41,381 nt of DNA from Ophryocystis elektroscirrha (taxonomy: Eukaryota; Apicomplexa; Conoidasida; Neogregarinorida; Ophryocystidae). The notes beneath the pieces are model-generated. The model saw only the letters and a program-made list of their open reading frames with translations, was not told where the DNA came from and did not search any database. The position numbers were made by a program, and so were the translations under genes. The DNA lies in NCBI GenBank assembly GCA_030141585.1, contig JAQIFP010000049.1, positions 1 through 41,381 of the forward strand, read 5' to 3'. Of the stretch, positions 1 through 12,378 are shown in pieces (position 1 is the stretch's first letter; every line of letters starts with the position of its first letter).

Positions 1-116
1 TATATAATATATAATATATAATATATAATATATAATATATAATATATAATATATAATATATAATATATAATATATAATATATAATATATAATATATAATA
101 TATAATATATATATAA
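1..116. repeat. 7-bp AT microsatellite (TATATAA)n
   Basis: The left edge is a nearly perfect tandem array of a 7-bp unit, TATATAA, about 16 copies. It runs into the window edge, so its full length is unknown. It lies downstream of, or within an intron near, the 3' end of the subtilisin gene. No coding potential. Confidence 0.95.
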
Positions 117-231
117 ATATATTGTACAAAAAATAAATTTATTGTAATTAAGATATCTTCATTATTCTATGATTTTACTTTTTATTAAATTCTATTTATA
201 TTATTGGTTTTCGCAAAAATATCTTTGATAC

Positions 232-1759
232 CGTGTCGGGCTTATCAATATTACTAAAATTTGTACAACAATTTGATCATTTTAAATAAGAAATATTGAC
301 ACTAATCTCTTACACATCATTATCAACTCCATTATTTCCCGCAGAGGCAACAACAAGTATACCGTATGAAGCTAATTTTTTAATCATCAAATATTCCAGT
401 TGCCTAGCTTTGCTGAATTATTATAATATTAGGAAACTTATGTGAAATCAAATTGCTATTTATTAACATAAATGAAGCTACCTAATTTTGACTGTTCCAA
501 AGCTTAAATTAACTATGTCTGCTTTTTTATCAATAGCATAGTCTAATGAAGAAAGAAGGCGGCTTATATTAGACTGATTTTTTTTTCGGAACTTAAGGCA
601 CATTATTTCACAGTTAAAACATCCGCCAAGCAAATTTTGACTATTAGAGGCAATTATTGCAGCAAGAGCTGTTCCATGTCCTTCTGAGTCTGGAGATTGT
701 TCCAATGGAATATTATTAGCAAAATCCTGAACGAAATATTATTTTACTAAAATCCATTACAAAGCCAATACAATCGTCAATGTAGCCATTATTGTCATTA
801 TCGATGCCATCATTGCATATTTCGTCTTTATTTCTCCAAAATTTTGTTTGCTTAAACGCTGGATGCTTTAGATCACATCCAGTATCAACAATCGCTATCC
901 TTACTGGCTTAGTATCAGCTGGAATAAATAGTGTATAAATAATGAAAAAACATGTTTTAATTAATGATTTTAATATTCTATAAAATTACATTTATATATA
1001 TTTTTTTTAATTTTAATATACAGACAAATCTATATATATATATAAACATATTACTGTTCAATTAACCATGCATTACATAAACCAAAACTATTAAAATGAT
1101 AGATTCAGTTGCGTATATCAATAGAGATAATTTAAATAAATACATGTAATGTAAGTTAAAGTATAACCTGTTTGTGCCCAAGATACGTATTCTTTTGGAA
1201 CATGAGTACTAAATTTGTATGTAGGATCATAATACCACTGATTTCCAAATAATATCTCTGATTTGCGCAGGTATTGCATTAATCGGGGGTTTGTTTGGTC
1301 TGCTTGTTCTTGAGCGTAAAACTCTGCATAAGGCTGATCGGGTTGCTCATCTTGAAAATCTATCTCGTAATCCTCCACATGAAACTCAACACATGGCAAA
1401 GAATCCACCAAATTTGATACCATTGATTCTGATAGAGCCCTCGTGAATGTCAAAAGCTCAGCATTTAATTTCTGATGATATTGTCCATGCACAGAAAACG
1501 ATTTTAAACTTCTTTCATTACTTAAATTATTAAATAAGTTCTTTGAGCGTTCTTTGATTACACGCATCACATAATTCCGCATTTCCAAAGTTTTTTTATT
1601 ATCACTAATACTTCTAGTCCTATTTGTTAATGGTTTATACATCATGCAATACCGATCCATATTATAAACTAAAATATGAGAAGTGTTGGAACCTTCTATA
1701 TTTTTAGTTAAATATATTACAGGTAATAATGCGAAAAAATATTTCTTTAGCTTTATCAT
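232..1759 (-). CDS. subtilisin-like serine protease (secreted, 3' part outside window)
   Basis: Exons 1759-1168, 918-761, 726-482, 412-314 and tentatively 253-232; the rest lies beyond the left edge. The start at 1759 opens a hydrophobic signal peptide (MIKLKKYFFALLPVIYL), so the enzyme is probably secreted or in the endomembrane system. Residues ~20-195 look like an I9-type propeptide. The S8 catalytic domain follows: Asp in IAIVDTGCD, the insert GIDNDNNGYIDDC, catalytic His in SEGHGTALA, the strand ADIVNLSFG, and the oxyanion-hole region VVASAGNNG. The catalytic Ser block (GTS) is not in the window. The second intron (760-727) is only 34 nt and is required to join GF to DFANN. The Asp and His blocks resemble apicomplexan SUB proteases. 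Family assignment is secure; substrate and subfamily are not. Confidence 0.88.
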
Positions 1760-1911
1760 TACAAATTTGATTAATTACTCATACTACTTTAATGTCAACT
1801 TATTATTTTAAGTCGAGTTATTTAATTAATTTTATAATAAGAAATTTTCTTTTATTTATAGTTTTATCGGTTGATATTATAAAAAAAACCTTAATAAAAG
1901 CGATATTTTCT

Positions 1912-3922
1912 TTAAATGTATTCACTTATTTTAATTATGATTCCACGTTCTTTTTCTTTGATTTGCTCAAATAAAAATTTAATTACATTTTTGCAATGTT
2001 TTACTTTGTTTTCCTTCCTTGGGGATTCTTCCATTAACAACTAAAAATATTATTTAATTTTAATTATACCTTCAAGCAGCGCGGATAATACTTGAATATA
2101 TACACGTCACGGGAATCGCGTAAAAACGTGTGAGCTCCACCCACAAGAATTATACACTGCTTGTCTTCATTTAAAGCCATGCAATGACAACATCGCGAAT
2201 ATTTACTAAGAGAGTTAGAATTAACAGCTGTAGAAGCTGAAATGCTTCTATTTTGTAGATGCCCTTCTTTTATATATATAGGAAGCCAGGTACCAGACTC
2301 AAAATTGAATTCAAAAAAATCACAGTATGTTTTCTTATCGTAGGACCTTCCACCTTGAATTAGCCATCTGTCATTTATTACAACTCCCGCATGCCTAAAA
2401 GTTTTTGTAAATATAATAATACTATAATATGACTATAACATGTATGAAATTATTGAAAGTTAATGTTGCGAATCATCAATACCTTGAACGTGGTGCAGGG
2501 ACGATGCCATGCTCATATTGCTCCTCCCAACTATGAGTATTCAAGTTCAATCTCATCAAGGGGTCGAAATCTCCATTAACATTGCATCCACTGTGTACAT
2601 ACATGTAATCTTTCCAGATAGCTGCTATATGCCAGCTTCGCGTATACACTAAAAACTGTAATGTGCGTGCTTATAACATAAATGTTTCAGCTTAATTTAA
2701 TTGTATTGAACTGCAAATGTGGTAAACTCAGATTAATCAAATTAATTAGAAATAAAGTAATTTAATGTATTGGAAACTTGTATATAATAAATTGAAGTAT
2801 TAGTTGCAAACAATAACACTACGAATGTCTACCTGTATCTTCGGGTGCTTCAATTGTAGACCATTTGAGAGATTCTAGATCAAATAAAAACGTATCGTTA
2901 TATATTTCAAAAAGTTTATATCCTCCGTGAATAATGAGATAATTTTTCCATATTACTGCTGAATGACCTGCTCGTGGAGAAGGACAGTGCTCATCAAATT
3001 TGAGTTTATAATCTTTCCATATTTTTAGTTCTAGGGAATAAAACCATAAAGTATTATCATAACAATTGGCCACCACGCCGCCAAACATCAATATGCAGTT
3101 TTTATCTCTCACGGAGCTAGAATTGCAGTCGAAAAATATTTCATTGAAGCAGTTTGAGTTTAATGAATATATATTGGCGGTATGCCCTATACGATTCAGT
3201 AAACAGTTGCGAGGTACACTTGTTTCATTCCAAATAATGCGATCCCATTCAAGTGTATCTGCAACAGTAGATCTTTAGTATACTTTACAATATTTGAATT
3301 TATTCATAATTATAACAAAGATGACTAATGTTTTGTTAATCTATTATTGCACAAAACTTAAATTATAGTACATATAAGGTTATTCCATCAAGACAGGGAA
3401 TAAATTCAATATTTAAAGTAAAGTGTAATATATATACATGCTGCATAAAATTAAAATTATCCCTTAAATGCAATTATCTTTATAATTATGTTATTAAACA
3501 TATATTCGATAATTCATATATACATATATATATATATATATATTTAACTAAAAACTTATGTTTACATTAACTATTTTAAATAGAATATACAATTATTTGC
3601 TAATCAGATTATTATAGAAAAATACAAAAAGTTTATTACATTTAATTCATATATATATATGTAATATATGTTTACATGTAACATGTTATTTTAACATGGC
3701 AATTAATTAAAACATTAAGTATCTACCAAAATTAAATTCGTAAAATATTATGTTTTCTTCTTGCCAGTTAAGACCTCCAATCAAATAGAATCGGTTTTTA
3801 TGATAAACACCGGCGTGACATGATATAGATATAGGAAGACAAAGGTTGGATAGATTTTCGACTTTTTTATTATTTTGTCGAGAAATTAAAGCAACATATT
3901 CATAATCGGATAGTGAATCCAT
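1912..3922 (-). CDS. kelch-repeat beta-propeller protein
   Basis: Exons 3922-3727, 3258-2833, 2648-2483, 2394-2070 and 2040-1912 give 413 aa. The protein is almost entirely kelch repeats: FYLIGGLNW, ILMFGGVVAN, LIIHGGYK, YVHSGCN, WLIQGGRSYD and IILVGGAHTF mark the second strand of successive blades, with downstream Tyr/Trp (WFYSLELKIW, LNTHSWEE) as in the kelch consensus. It is likely a single-propeller, protein-binding adaptor; no BTB, F-box or RING is attached. The last intron (2069-2041, 29 nt) is inferred: without it the ORF stops two codons later (Val-stop), but with it a further 42 charged, lysine-rich residues follow, ending at 1912. Next gene upstream is divergent (the MscS-like channel). 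Partner and function unknown. Confidence 0.85.
3490..3542. repeat. AT dinucleotide tract in kelch intron 1
   Basis: A run of TATA/ATAT dinucleotides inside the 468-nt first intron of the kelch gene (3726-3259). Similar tracts mark most long introns here. Nothing else recognisable. Confidence 0.7.
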
Positions 3923-4421
3923 AATATCAAATTTTATTATTTAACATACTCAATGAAACCAAAAATAAATTGTTAAAATAATCATTTATATATTGATAAA
4001 AGCTTTCATTTTAAAAATGAAAATTCTTATATAAATTAATAAAAAAAAATAATATTTAGCAAAAATACTTGATGTTTGTATGCAACCTTGCAAACATAAT
4101 TATTTAATTTAAGGAATGTAAAATTTATATGTGAGTAATAAAAAATTAAAAATACATTCAAGTATTATTATATTGATTTGCTATAATTGTTATCAATGTG
4201 TTATTTCTAATTATGTAAGATTTTATGTACAAATGTGTTTGATCTAAATTTTATAGTTATTTCGATCAACCAAAATCACTATAGAAATGAAATTATCAAT
4301 ACAAAACTAATTCATGTAAAATTTATTGATTCAAATCAAATAAAAACTATAATTACAACATTTAAAGTAAATTTTCACTCTTTTATTAATACCAATTTGT
4401 GGAAGTTTTTTGAATTTGTCG
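3923..4421. other. divergent intergenic region, kelch / MscS-like gene
   Basis: About 500 bp between two divergent start codons, so it should hold both promoters and 5' UTRs. It is extremely AT-rich. The short open frame over 4235-4453 does not match the splice phase of the MscS-like gene and is most likely 5' UTR. I see no defined motif. Confidence 0.5.
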
Positions 4422-6419
4422 ATGCAAAATCTGAAAACGTAAGTATTACATAAAATTAGAATCCTAAATTAATATAAATAATTTAGAGTAAACATTGTTT
4501 TAATGCATCATTGTATATAACAATTGCAGTCCAAATAATCCCTCACCTAATTCTTCCGATTTCGCTATAGAGGAAGAAGAGAAAAAGGTGCAGTTGTATG
4601 AAAAGCTTATCCAACCGGGGCAAGAAATAGATCAACAAAATATAGAAGATGAGGACGGAGCAGCCGTAGATGAACCCGTAGACAAGCCTGCCAAAAAACA
4701 AACCAAATGGGAAATATTCTTAAATTATTTAAGAATGCTCTTTCCTTCAAATGCCATATTCTATATGTATCTATTATTAGTGGCAGTATGCATTTTTTCT
4801 TTCTTTCATAGAACTCTTAAAGGGGAAATACCTTCCGTCGTTTTTTACTTTATGTATTTAGGAGGCTCTTTGCTGATATTACTAATTGTCTTAATATCTA
4901 GAGTATTTATTAAATACTGTATACTACATTTTATGTATGATTTCAGCAGTTTATTTATACGTATGGTCATATATGGATTAGACCCGGACATATACTATTT
5001 AATTTTTTCCGTAGTATTAGTGATATTTTGGGACAACATAATAATGCAAAGAAGCAAAGTATTTTATGAAGACTCAAGTCTTGACAAACATGTATTAAGC
5101 TACAACATTCAGTTCTTGAACTCAATAGTATCAGCTGCTGATTTACCAATAGGAGATATAAAAATTATTCGTGTAACTGAAATAATATTGGTTTTATTTT
5201 CATTACGGGTACTAAAAATATATTAATAAATACACAGGGTGTTCTTGCTAACTTAGTTCTATTATTTTTCCTCAAGCATTTTCTCAACAACGTCAATTAT
5301 GGAGTACTACAACATTTGAGTATATATTCTCTTGTAAAGCAACTTATCATTAATTGGTAAAAAATAATTAAATAAATTATTTTTAAATCTATATAGTTGT
5401 ATTAATTAAAACTTTACATATACAAAGCAATTTTAAAAGGTTTAAGAAATTTGCAAATACATCTGTGTATATACCAAATTATCTTTATACGTGTTTATAT
5501 ATATACATATATAGTACAGATAATTATAACTTTAATATACTAACAGTACATTATTAGTTTAATCTTAATATAATATTTATATAATATAAATATGATATTG
5601 ATATAATATTGATATAATATTATTATATTATCAATATAATATTAATATAAACTTAATATAATATAAACCTAATGTAATATAAACTTAATATATATATATA
5701 TATATATGTGATTAATAATAGATAGTTTCTATAATATACTATTAATTTTGTGTTCAGGTCAAAATTAAATGGTTTAAAAAACGCTTTTTGCCATGAGAAC
5801 TCTAAAGATAGCATAAATTTAAAAAATGCCAAATCTGTAATGAAAATATTATGAACAATAATTTAACAGAAACACCATTTACGTCACAGAGCTTATGAAA
5901 AATTGCAAGAAATGAAATCAAAAGCTTTTAATGCCTCTGAAATGCACCATCCTCAAAAAACTGTGTTTCAACGGTTTTTTGCCAAAAAAACTAGCGAAAA
6001 TAGTGAAAATAAACAAGTTGATGTATACTTAACTGATGAGTTCTTGCTGGATACATCAAAAGATGGATACAAAAATTTGTTAGCTTTAGATTTCATTCAT
6101 AATCATATTCCTGTTGTAACGGTTGATGGTAATAAATACAAAATTTAAAGTAAATATTAAGTAATGATTGCTACTACAAATTATATTTGACATAATTTAA
6201 CACAATGATACTATCTTAAATTGCAGTTATTGCTACTAAGAAAATTCTCATACTCTTCAATTTTGTTCACATAATATACATAATATACATAGACATACAT
6301 ATATAGACATACATATATATACATATATTTATACATACATAAACATATATATACGTATATATACTCATAGATAATATATATACATATATATACATATAGA
6401 TAGCTATATATACATTTAG

Positions 6420-6450
<31 letters not shown>

Positions 6451-9052
6451 TGTATACATAAATTGATTGATAAAAGAAATGATATAAAATTGCGTAAATT
6501 TTGATTAATTTTTGATTAATATTAGGTGTAACTATAAAAATATCTTCTATCTATATAGCAAGATTAGTTGGAAAAAAACTTTTTGACGATTTCGTAGCAT
6601 TTCGAAATTTCCTCTGTCCTGATACAACTCTTAATGCATATCAACGTGATGTTATATTTAAAAAAGCTGTGCTCGATAAATTAGGTGTTCAATCGCTTAA
6701 AGATTTTGATGTAAAAAGTTTTGAGCTTAAAGGTACAGTCAACACACATAGCAACATAATTGAATATATTGAAGCATTTTATATTGTTTTGATATGAATA
6801 AATTTAAGAAACTATTCTATTTATATCTTCGAAGCATCTTTAGATTGAAATATAAGCTGTTTGTAACGGCTTTATAATAGCAGCATTTATACGTTTTATA
6901 CCTACCATGCAAATGTATATTAATCACATATATTAGAAAGATTATTAATATTTCAAAAAGTCGGTAGCTATACACGTAACATAGATTATGATGGCAATGT
7001 ATTTTTTGTGCTTATTGTCGTAAATGTTAAATTAATAAATTTATTAATTTATTTTAGAAAAAAAAAAGGAAGAAATAAATGAATTTAAAAACACAAAAAA
7101 TTATATTACAAAACTCTTTGAATTACCAATAGTGACCCGCAGCTTCAGTAGTGACGAAAAACCTACTGGACTTAAAAACTCCAAAGTTGTAGATAAATCT
7201 CAACCCAAAAAAACAACTATTAACCATGAACCATCGCGGGTTTATACTAAATTAACTGCCCAGGAGAAGTCGCATATACTTGAAAAAGTTAATGCTATAG
7301 ATAAACCTACTATGGTCGATCCTTCCCTCTCAAAAAATGTCACTGGAATCATTTTCCAAAGTGAATCTCGAAGTGATTCCGACAAGAAAGAACCAGTAAC
7401 ACTTGATGGGCCGGCTGTCCGTTTACATAAACAAACAGTCACACAAAAACACCAACCTAATCGCTGTTTTTCACGAGAGTTTTTTAGCATGTTTGTCATA
7501 GACGGTTTCGAAAAGTTCATGTATCTATTAGACCCATCAGGTATTCAAATAACTTCTTTAACTTATAAAACAGCTAATTGAGTAATTTACCATATTTTTA
7601 GTACTCATGTAGAGTTAGATCAGAAATATGAATAGTTATTCATGTTACATACGCCCCAGCAATTGTCAAACTTAAATATATATTGCATTAATTTATAATG
7701 CAATTTATTTATAAGTCATCTATTAAATACCATCTTTAAATTGTAATGAAATAAATACAGAAATTCAGGAAGGAAAATTGTTTATCAACGTGAGTTTGAA
7801 GCAATAATTGAAGAAATTTTTCGTTCGCGCGAACAAGTATTAATTCTCGTAAACAGCCAAGATGGTATACAAAAAGTTTTCCATCGTCTTGTGTCTGGTG
7901 TTTTTAGCTGTATAATGGTTCTAGTACTTTTGGTCGTTTTGGGTGTTTCTCTTACCACAATAATGATTTCTGGGGCAGCTGCTTTTTCATCTATAACTGT
8001 TTCATTAAGTAATCTTCATTATTTTATATATAAATAATTATATTATTTATTGTATGTTATAATTTGAAATAATTTCATTCTTTTTATATTTTTTTTGTTA
8101 CTATAATCTATATCCAAAAGTTCATTGGAAAATGTTTACGTATAATTGTACAGTTTATAGAAATAAATAGAATTTAATATACTGTTATTTGTTACTATGA
8201 ATTACTTTATATAAATTAACTTTAGGTGTAATATACACAAATTTCATTCAGTCTGTTATTTTCGTATGTTTTATAAACCCATATGACGTGGGGAATCGTA
8301 TACGTATAGATAATGATAATTTGTACGTTGTTAACAAAATAACTACTTTTTATACGGAAATGTTTGATGTACATGGAAGATTGGTAAAAGAAATCATTAT
8401 CTATTTTAGCTTATAGGTCTATTGGACTCATTCATTATTATCTACGATGAACATTAAAAATGAAAGTAGATGGAAGCATGCTGGTTTGGAATTACATGTT
8501 AGTATTGCTTATGATACTCCTCCATCCAAATATGAAGTAATCAAATATAAATATATGAGATGTTCATTTTAAATTAATACGAATTTCAATTGCAATAACT
8601 TATAATTTTACCTATATAAATGTAATTTGTTAGCAAAGGTTTTTGTTCGTAAAGTTAATTTTGAACTGAAAACTATTAATTATAATTATTTGAAGTTTCC
8701 ATAATTTTTTTAATTAGGCGCTGCATCAGTTTGTTGAAGACTTCATACAAACAACGCCAAACTACGTTAAAAATTCTTTCTTCTGCTTTGTAAATAATGT
8801 GGAAGTAGGGCATTTTATAAGGGTGAGTAGAATAAGTATTTAAAGCTTCAATAGTTTACATATTGGTGCTCCTGTGTCGATAGCTGGCACAACTGGAAGT
8901 CGGTCTGGAATTCACGGGGAAAACTTATACAGCTAATAATACGAAAATGTAAAGAATTGGAGATTCATTATAAATTACCTATACTGCCAGCACAAATAAA
9001 GAATAGCCAATATTTGCCAGAGTTCGGAAATAAAAATGCTGGATTTTTTTAA
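4422..9052 (+). CDS. MscS-like mechanosensitive ion channel, plant MSL type
   Basis: Twelve exons: 4422-4438, 4530-5208, 5238-5356, 5758-5836, 5870-6128, 6526-6732, 7058-7540, 7769-8008, 8226-8383, 8417-8536, 8718-8822, 8855-9052; 887 aa, frame closed. The start is a 17-nt exon (ATG at 4422) whose GTAAGT donor joins in phase to the acidic N-terminus. Several hydrophobic segments follow ([50 protein letters not shown]). A charged cytoplasmic loop precedes the MSL signature: [13 protein letters not shown], the helix [18 protein letters not shown], then [14 protein letters not shown] and the beta-domain ([18 protein letters not shown]). This is the layout of the plant MSL4-10 subfamily rather than bacterial MscS, so it should release ions on membrane stretch; membrane location unknown. 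Introns of 29, 33, 33 and 32 nt alternate with seven of 91-401 nt. Confidence 0.88.
6270..6455. repeat. TA/CATA-rich low-complexity tract in MscS-like gene intron
   Basis: Imperfect TATA/CATA repeats in the 397-nt intron 6129-6525. They create a false Tyr/Ile-rich open frame on the minus strand, which is not a gene. Confidence 0.75.
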
Positions 9053-9384
9053 ATTTGATCAATATGTAATATTCATAATGCTGTTTACAAACATTTTACA
9101 GAAACTTGCTTATGACAATAAGTTAATTTAATTATCTACAAAAGCATTGTTTATTGGTTATTCTGTGGTTTTTTTATGTAAATTTGTATTAAGAATCATT
9201 GCATTCATTAATTCGCAAAAAATATTTTCGGCGACAATTTTGTTTGCAGCTACCGAAAAAATAAAAGTAACCTATTTTCTTAATTAATTGTGAAAATGTG
9301 AAATATTGATAAATTCTTATCAATCTAAAAGTAATTGGAGCATATATCAGTTTCGAAATTATAATTAACGTAATACCTCATGAA
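9053..9384. other. intergenic region between MscS-like and TMEM184-like genes
   Basis: About 330 bp between two genes in the same direction. It holds the 3' flank of the channel gene and the promoter of the next gene. AT-rich, with no recognised motif. A minus-strand open frame (9516-9325) overlaps the first exons of the next gene and is a shadow. Confidence 0.5.
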
Positions 9385-12044
9385 ATGCAAACTTTTTGGG
9401 CATGGGATCAGCTTAAGACAGCCCCACGTGTGATTCAATTGATTTGGTAATTTTAATTTAATTTCATGATAATCAAGGATTTCGACAGCTATATCAACTT
9501 GGGTTGGCTTGATCATTAGCGCTTTTCATCTATATAAACTTTTTGAAGTTTCCCAAGAAATTAAAAAGTGTGATAAATTCAACTAACTTTCATTGCTTTA
9601 GGAAAGAAAACAAAATTTTCATTCCTATATTCCCTAAAACATATATTTTATTGTTTTTGTTTTATCCATTTATATCCCTTTTTACTTTGTAAGCTTCATT
9701 TGAGAATTTTATTTACATATTGATGTTTCATTATATATCTTGATTCGTGCTATGTAATCATATTAATGTGTTTTTTTGTTTCATATCAATGATTAAATTT
9801 ATCCAGTAAGGTGTGATAATTATTTTTTATTATCTCAACAGGGTAGATGTTGTTGATATAGAAAATGATACAATTTATATTATTTGAGCTGTGTCAAAAT
9901 ACAATAATATACACTGAAAATAATAATATCTTTGCAATCATATATGCTGATTAAATTGGTAATTTTGTATAGATGTTTTTTGCTGAGTATAAATAATTTG
10001 TGATATAGATGATAAGACTATAATTATCATTATTATTATTATTATCACTGCAGTTAAATAGTTGTTTCCTGAATTGATAAACATAATATTAATCTTGTAA
10101 TTCAAAAGTCATTACTCAATTTTGTAGATACATAGAGCATCACTTTGATATATAAAAAAAATGTATTTATTAATGTAGCTCTAGCATCATATTTCTTCGA
10201 AGTGCTTTTGTATTTCAATTATTACTACATATATACGAAGCTGGTTGTTTCATATGGTTTTGGGAGTTTATGATGGACTTGATCGGAGGACCCGAAACAG
10301 GTTTAGAAATTTTAAAATTTATAACATCAATCAATTTTCATATGGCTGTTAACCTCGCGAAAAATGCATGTGTACAATCACATCCTCAACACACGATTAG
10401 TGAGTTGATTGAGTATGCTAATTATTCAGACATGTAAGATTTAGTTAACTTATACGTTTTTTTATAGTGATATGCAAAAATACGCACCCGACTATTTCTT
10501 TATGCCAGCGGTATGTTTCACGTTAAGTAAAACTAATAGTGACGCTAGTATATCCAAAAATTAATAATGACGCTAGTATAAGCAAAATTAATAATGAAGC
10601 TTGGACAAACATGAATAGTTTTTCAAGTGCATTATAATTTAAAAAATTTTATGCTTCAAAAAAAATAAATAATAAGAACTATTGTATACATAAATTTATA
10701 TATTTTTGTACACACATAGAGTTATTACTGATGAATAAAAACTTATAACTGTAGCAAACCGTTCTAAAATAAATATATTCAGTTTTAACCATTAATACTT
10801 TTGTTTTAGATAAAAAAACCTTTAAATAATAAATGTAAAACCTTCTATAAAAGACTGAAAAGTTATTTTTCGATCAAAACTTCAAAAAAAATAAATAATG
10901 GAGTTAGTGAAGTAAAGGCATGTCCTCAAAAATCGTTCATTATTCGTCGAGCTATATCAGATTTACAGTGTTTAAGTTCTGCTCAGTCTACTCCTAAAAA
11001 TATTCATTTGTACAAAGGAGTATCATGTTATTGCTTAACTCGCTATAATAATTCATCTTTTTTAGCATCAGATTCGCGATGGGCTAGTAAATATAAATTT
11101 GATGAAGCATCGACATGCAAATACTATACTAATGAAAACAGTTATAATTCGTTATATTATTTAAAAAACATCAAATTGGGAGCATATTGTGTGGATCCTA
11201 TAATTTCTTTTTTTTCTTGTAATAAGAAAAACAGTCAATTTACAGCAGTAAGTAATCTCTTAATATTTGACAAAAATTCATTAAATGCACTGCTACATGT
11301 ATACAAATATAGAGAGCTAACATATTGAAAAAGAAATATTGCTTAGAATTCTATATAAGAAATTACTCATTAATTTATTGTTTATAAAGCGTATAAAATA
11401 CAATAATTATCAAAATACTATAAAAACTTATCCTTTAAGTTGATATGTTTTTCAACCTTTACTGCTTAATTACGGTTCACAGAAATATTTAAAAAGGTCT
11501 TATTTCCTCATTTGGCAATACTTACTAATAAGTACAATCTCTACTTTATTCAAAGTCACTTTCCCTCATTTTTCCTTATTTGCTCAAATAATCACAATAA
11601 TTTCACTAGTGTTGGCTATGTCGGGGTTATTTATAGCAATTAGAGGCGTTGGAAAAGCAATTCCGCAACATGAATATTATTTGGGTAAATTAATTCCGTA
11701 TAAATATCTATAGGGTGGAAATTTTTTATTATTAAAGTTGCAGTATTTGCAGTAAAAGGTTCTGAAGTTTTATTCAAATATATTGTGTCTCTACCAAGAC
11801 CTCCAAAGCCTTTTGACGGAGTAATAAAAAAAAAAATATATGTGTATAGGATGCTATTGATTCAGTTTTTGGAAATTGTCTAGCAAATATTAGCATGCTG
11901 TTTATTATCATTGTTGCAGTATTTTCATATCCCACTTCGGATATTAACAGAAGATATTCAAAATTTCACGAGTCGAGGTTTAATTTGTTGGTTGCAATGT
12001 ATAAAAACTACAACAAGATTTTGAAGACAGATTTAGAAATTTGA
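9385..12044 (+). CDS. TMEM184 / organic solute transporter alpha (DUF300) family protein
   Basis: Exons 9385-9446, 9478-9567, 9602-9688, 10179-10433, 10468-10510, 10810-11247, 11483-11684, 11714-11820, 11850-12044; 492 aa, frame closed. Seven hydrophobic segments in the family order: TM1 (STAISTWVGLIISAFHLYKL), TM2 (TYILLFLFYPFISLF), TM3 ending in IYEAGCFIWFWEFMM and then LIGGPE, matching the family's YEA...GGE block. A ~150-residue Ser/Lys-rich insert follows, where the family normally has a short loop. Then come four helices, including ISLVLAMSGLFIAIRGVGKAI and WKFFIIKVAVFAVKGSEVLF (family: LxVKxxVFxxFWQ). The role in animals is solute or bile-acid transport; in protists it is unknown. Five introns are 29-34 nt, two exactly 29. 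The first three exons were found only through these tiny introns. Confidence 0.75.
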
Positions 12045-12314
12045 GACGTTTGCATTTTTAACTTTTTTCTTGGAAAATGACGTTTCAGAACTAAAATATT
12101 TGAACAAAATATATAGCATTAATTTACTTGTGATTTGTTCTTTTCATCAAGACTAATTTAAAATCTTCCGTTAATCCTTCTAAAAATCAAAAATTACATG
12201 ATAATCTTAGGATATATATATATATATATATATATAAATATATAAATAAATATAGACAACAACTATCTATTTAATAACTGAATTATATTTATATTAATAT
12301 ATTTAATTTTTTTA

Positions 12315-12362
<48 letters not shown>

Positions 12363-12378
12363 GTAATATACATCAACA
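12045..12378. other. convergent intergenic region with AT tracts
   Basis: About 330 bp between the stop codons of the TMEM184-like gene (+) and the condensin H2 gene (-). It contains two long (TA)n runs (about 12213-12246 and 12319-12358) and presumably both 3' UTRs. Nothing else seen. Confidence 0.6.

Noticed and set aside
1792..1974. 60-aa plus-strand ORF near the kelch 3' end
   Set aside because: It lies antisense to the final kelch exon (2040-1912) and is a Phe/Ile-rich artefact of AT-rich sequence.
4235..4453. 72-aa open frame before the MscS-like gene as its first exon
   Set aside because: Its frame joins out of phase at the GTAAGT donor (4439). The other frame, starting ATG at 4422, joins in phase and reads into the acidic N-terminus.
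9325..9516. 63-aa open frame on the minus strand as a small gene
   Set aside because: The plus strand here encodes the first two exons and first transmembrane helix of the TMEM184-like protein, with a 31-nt intron between them; the minus frame is its shadow.
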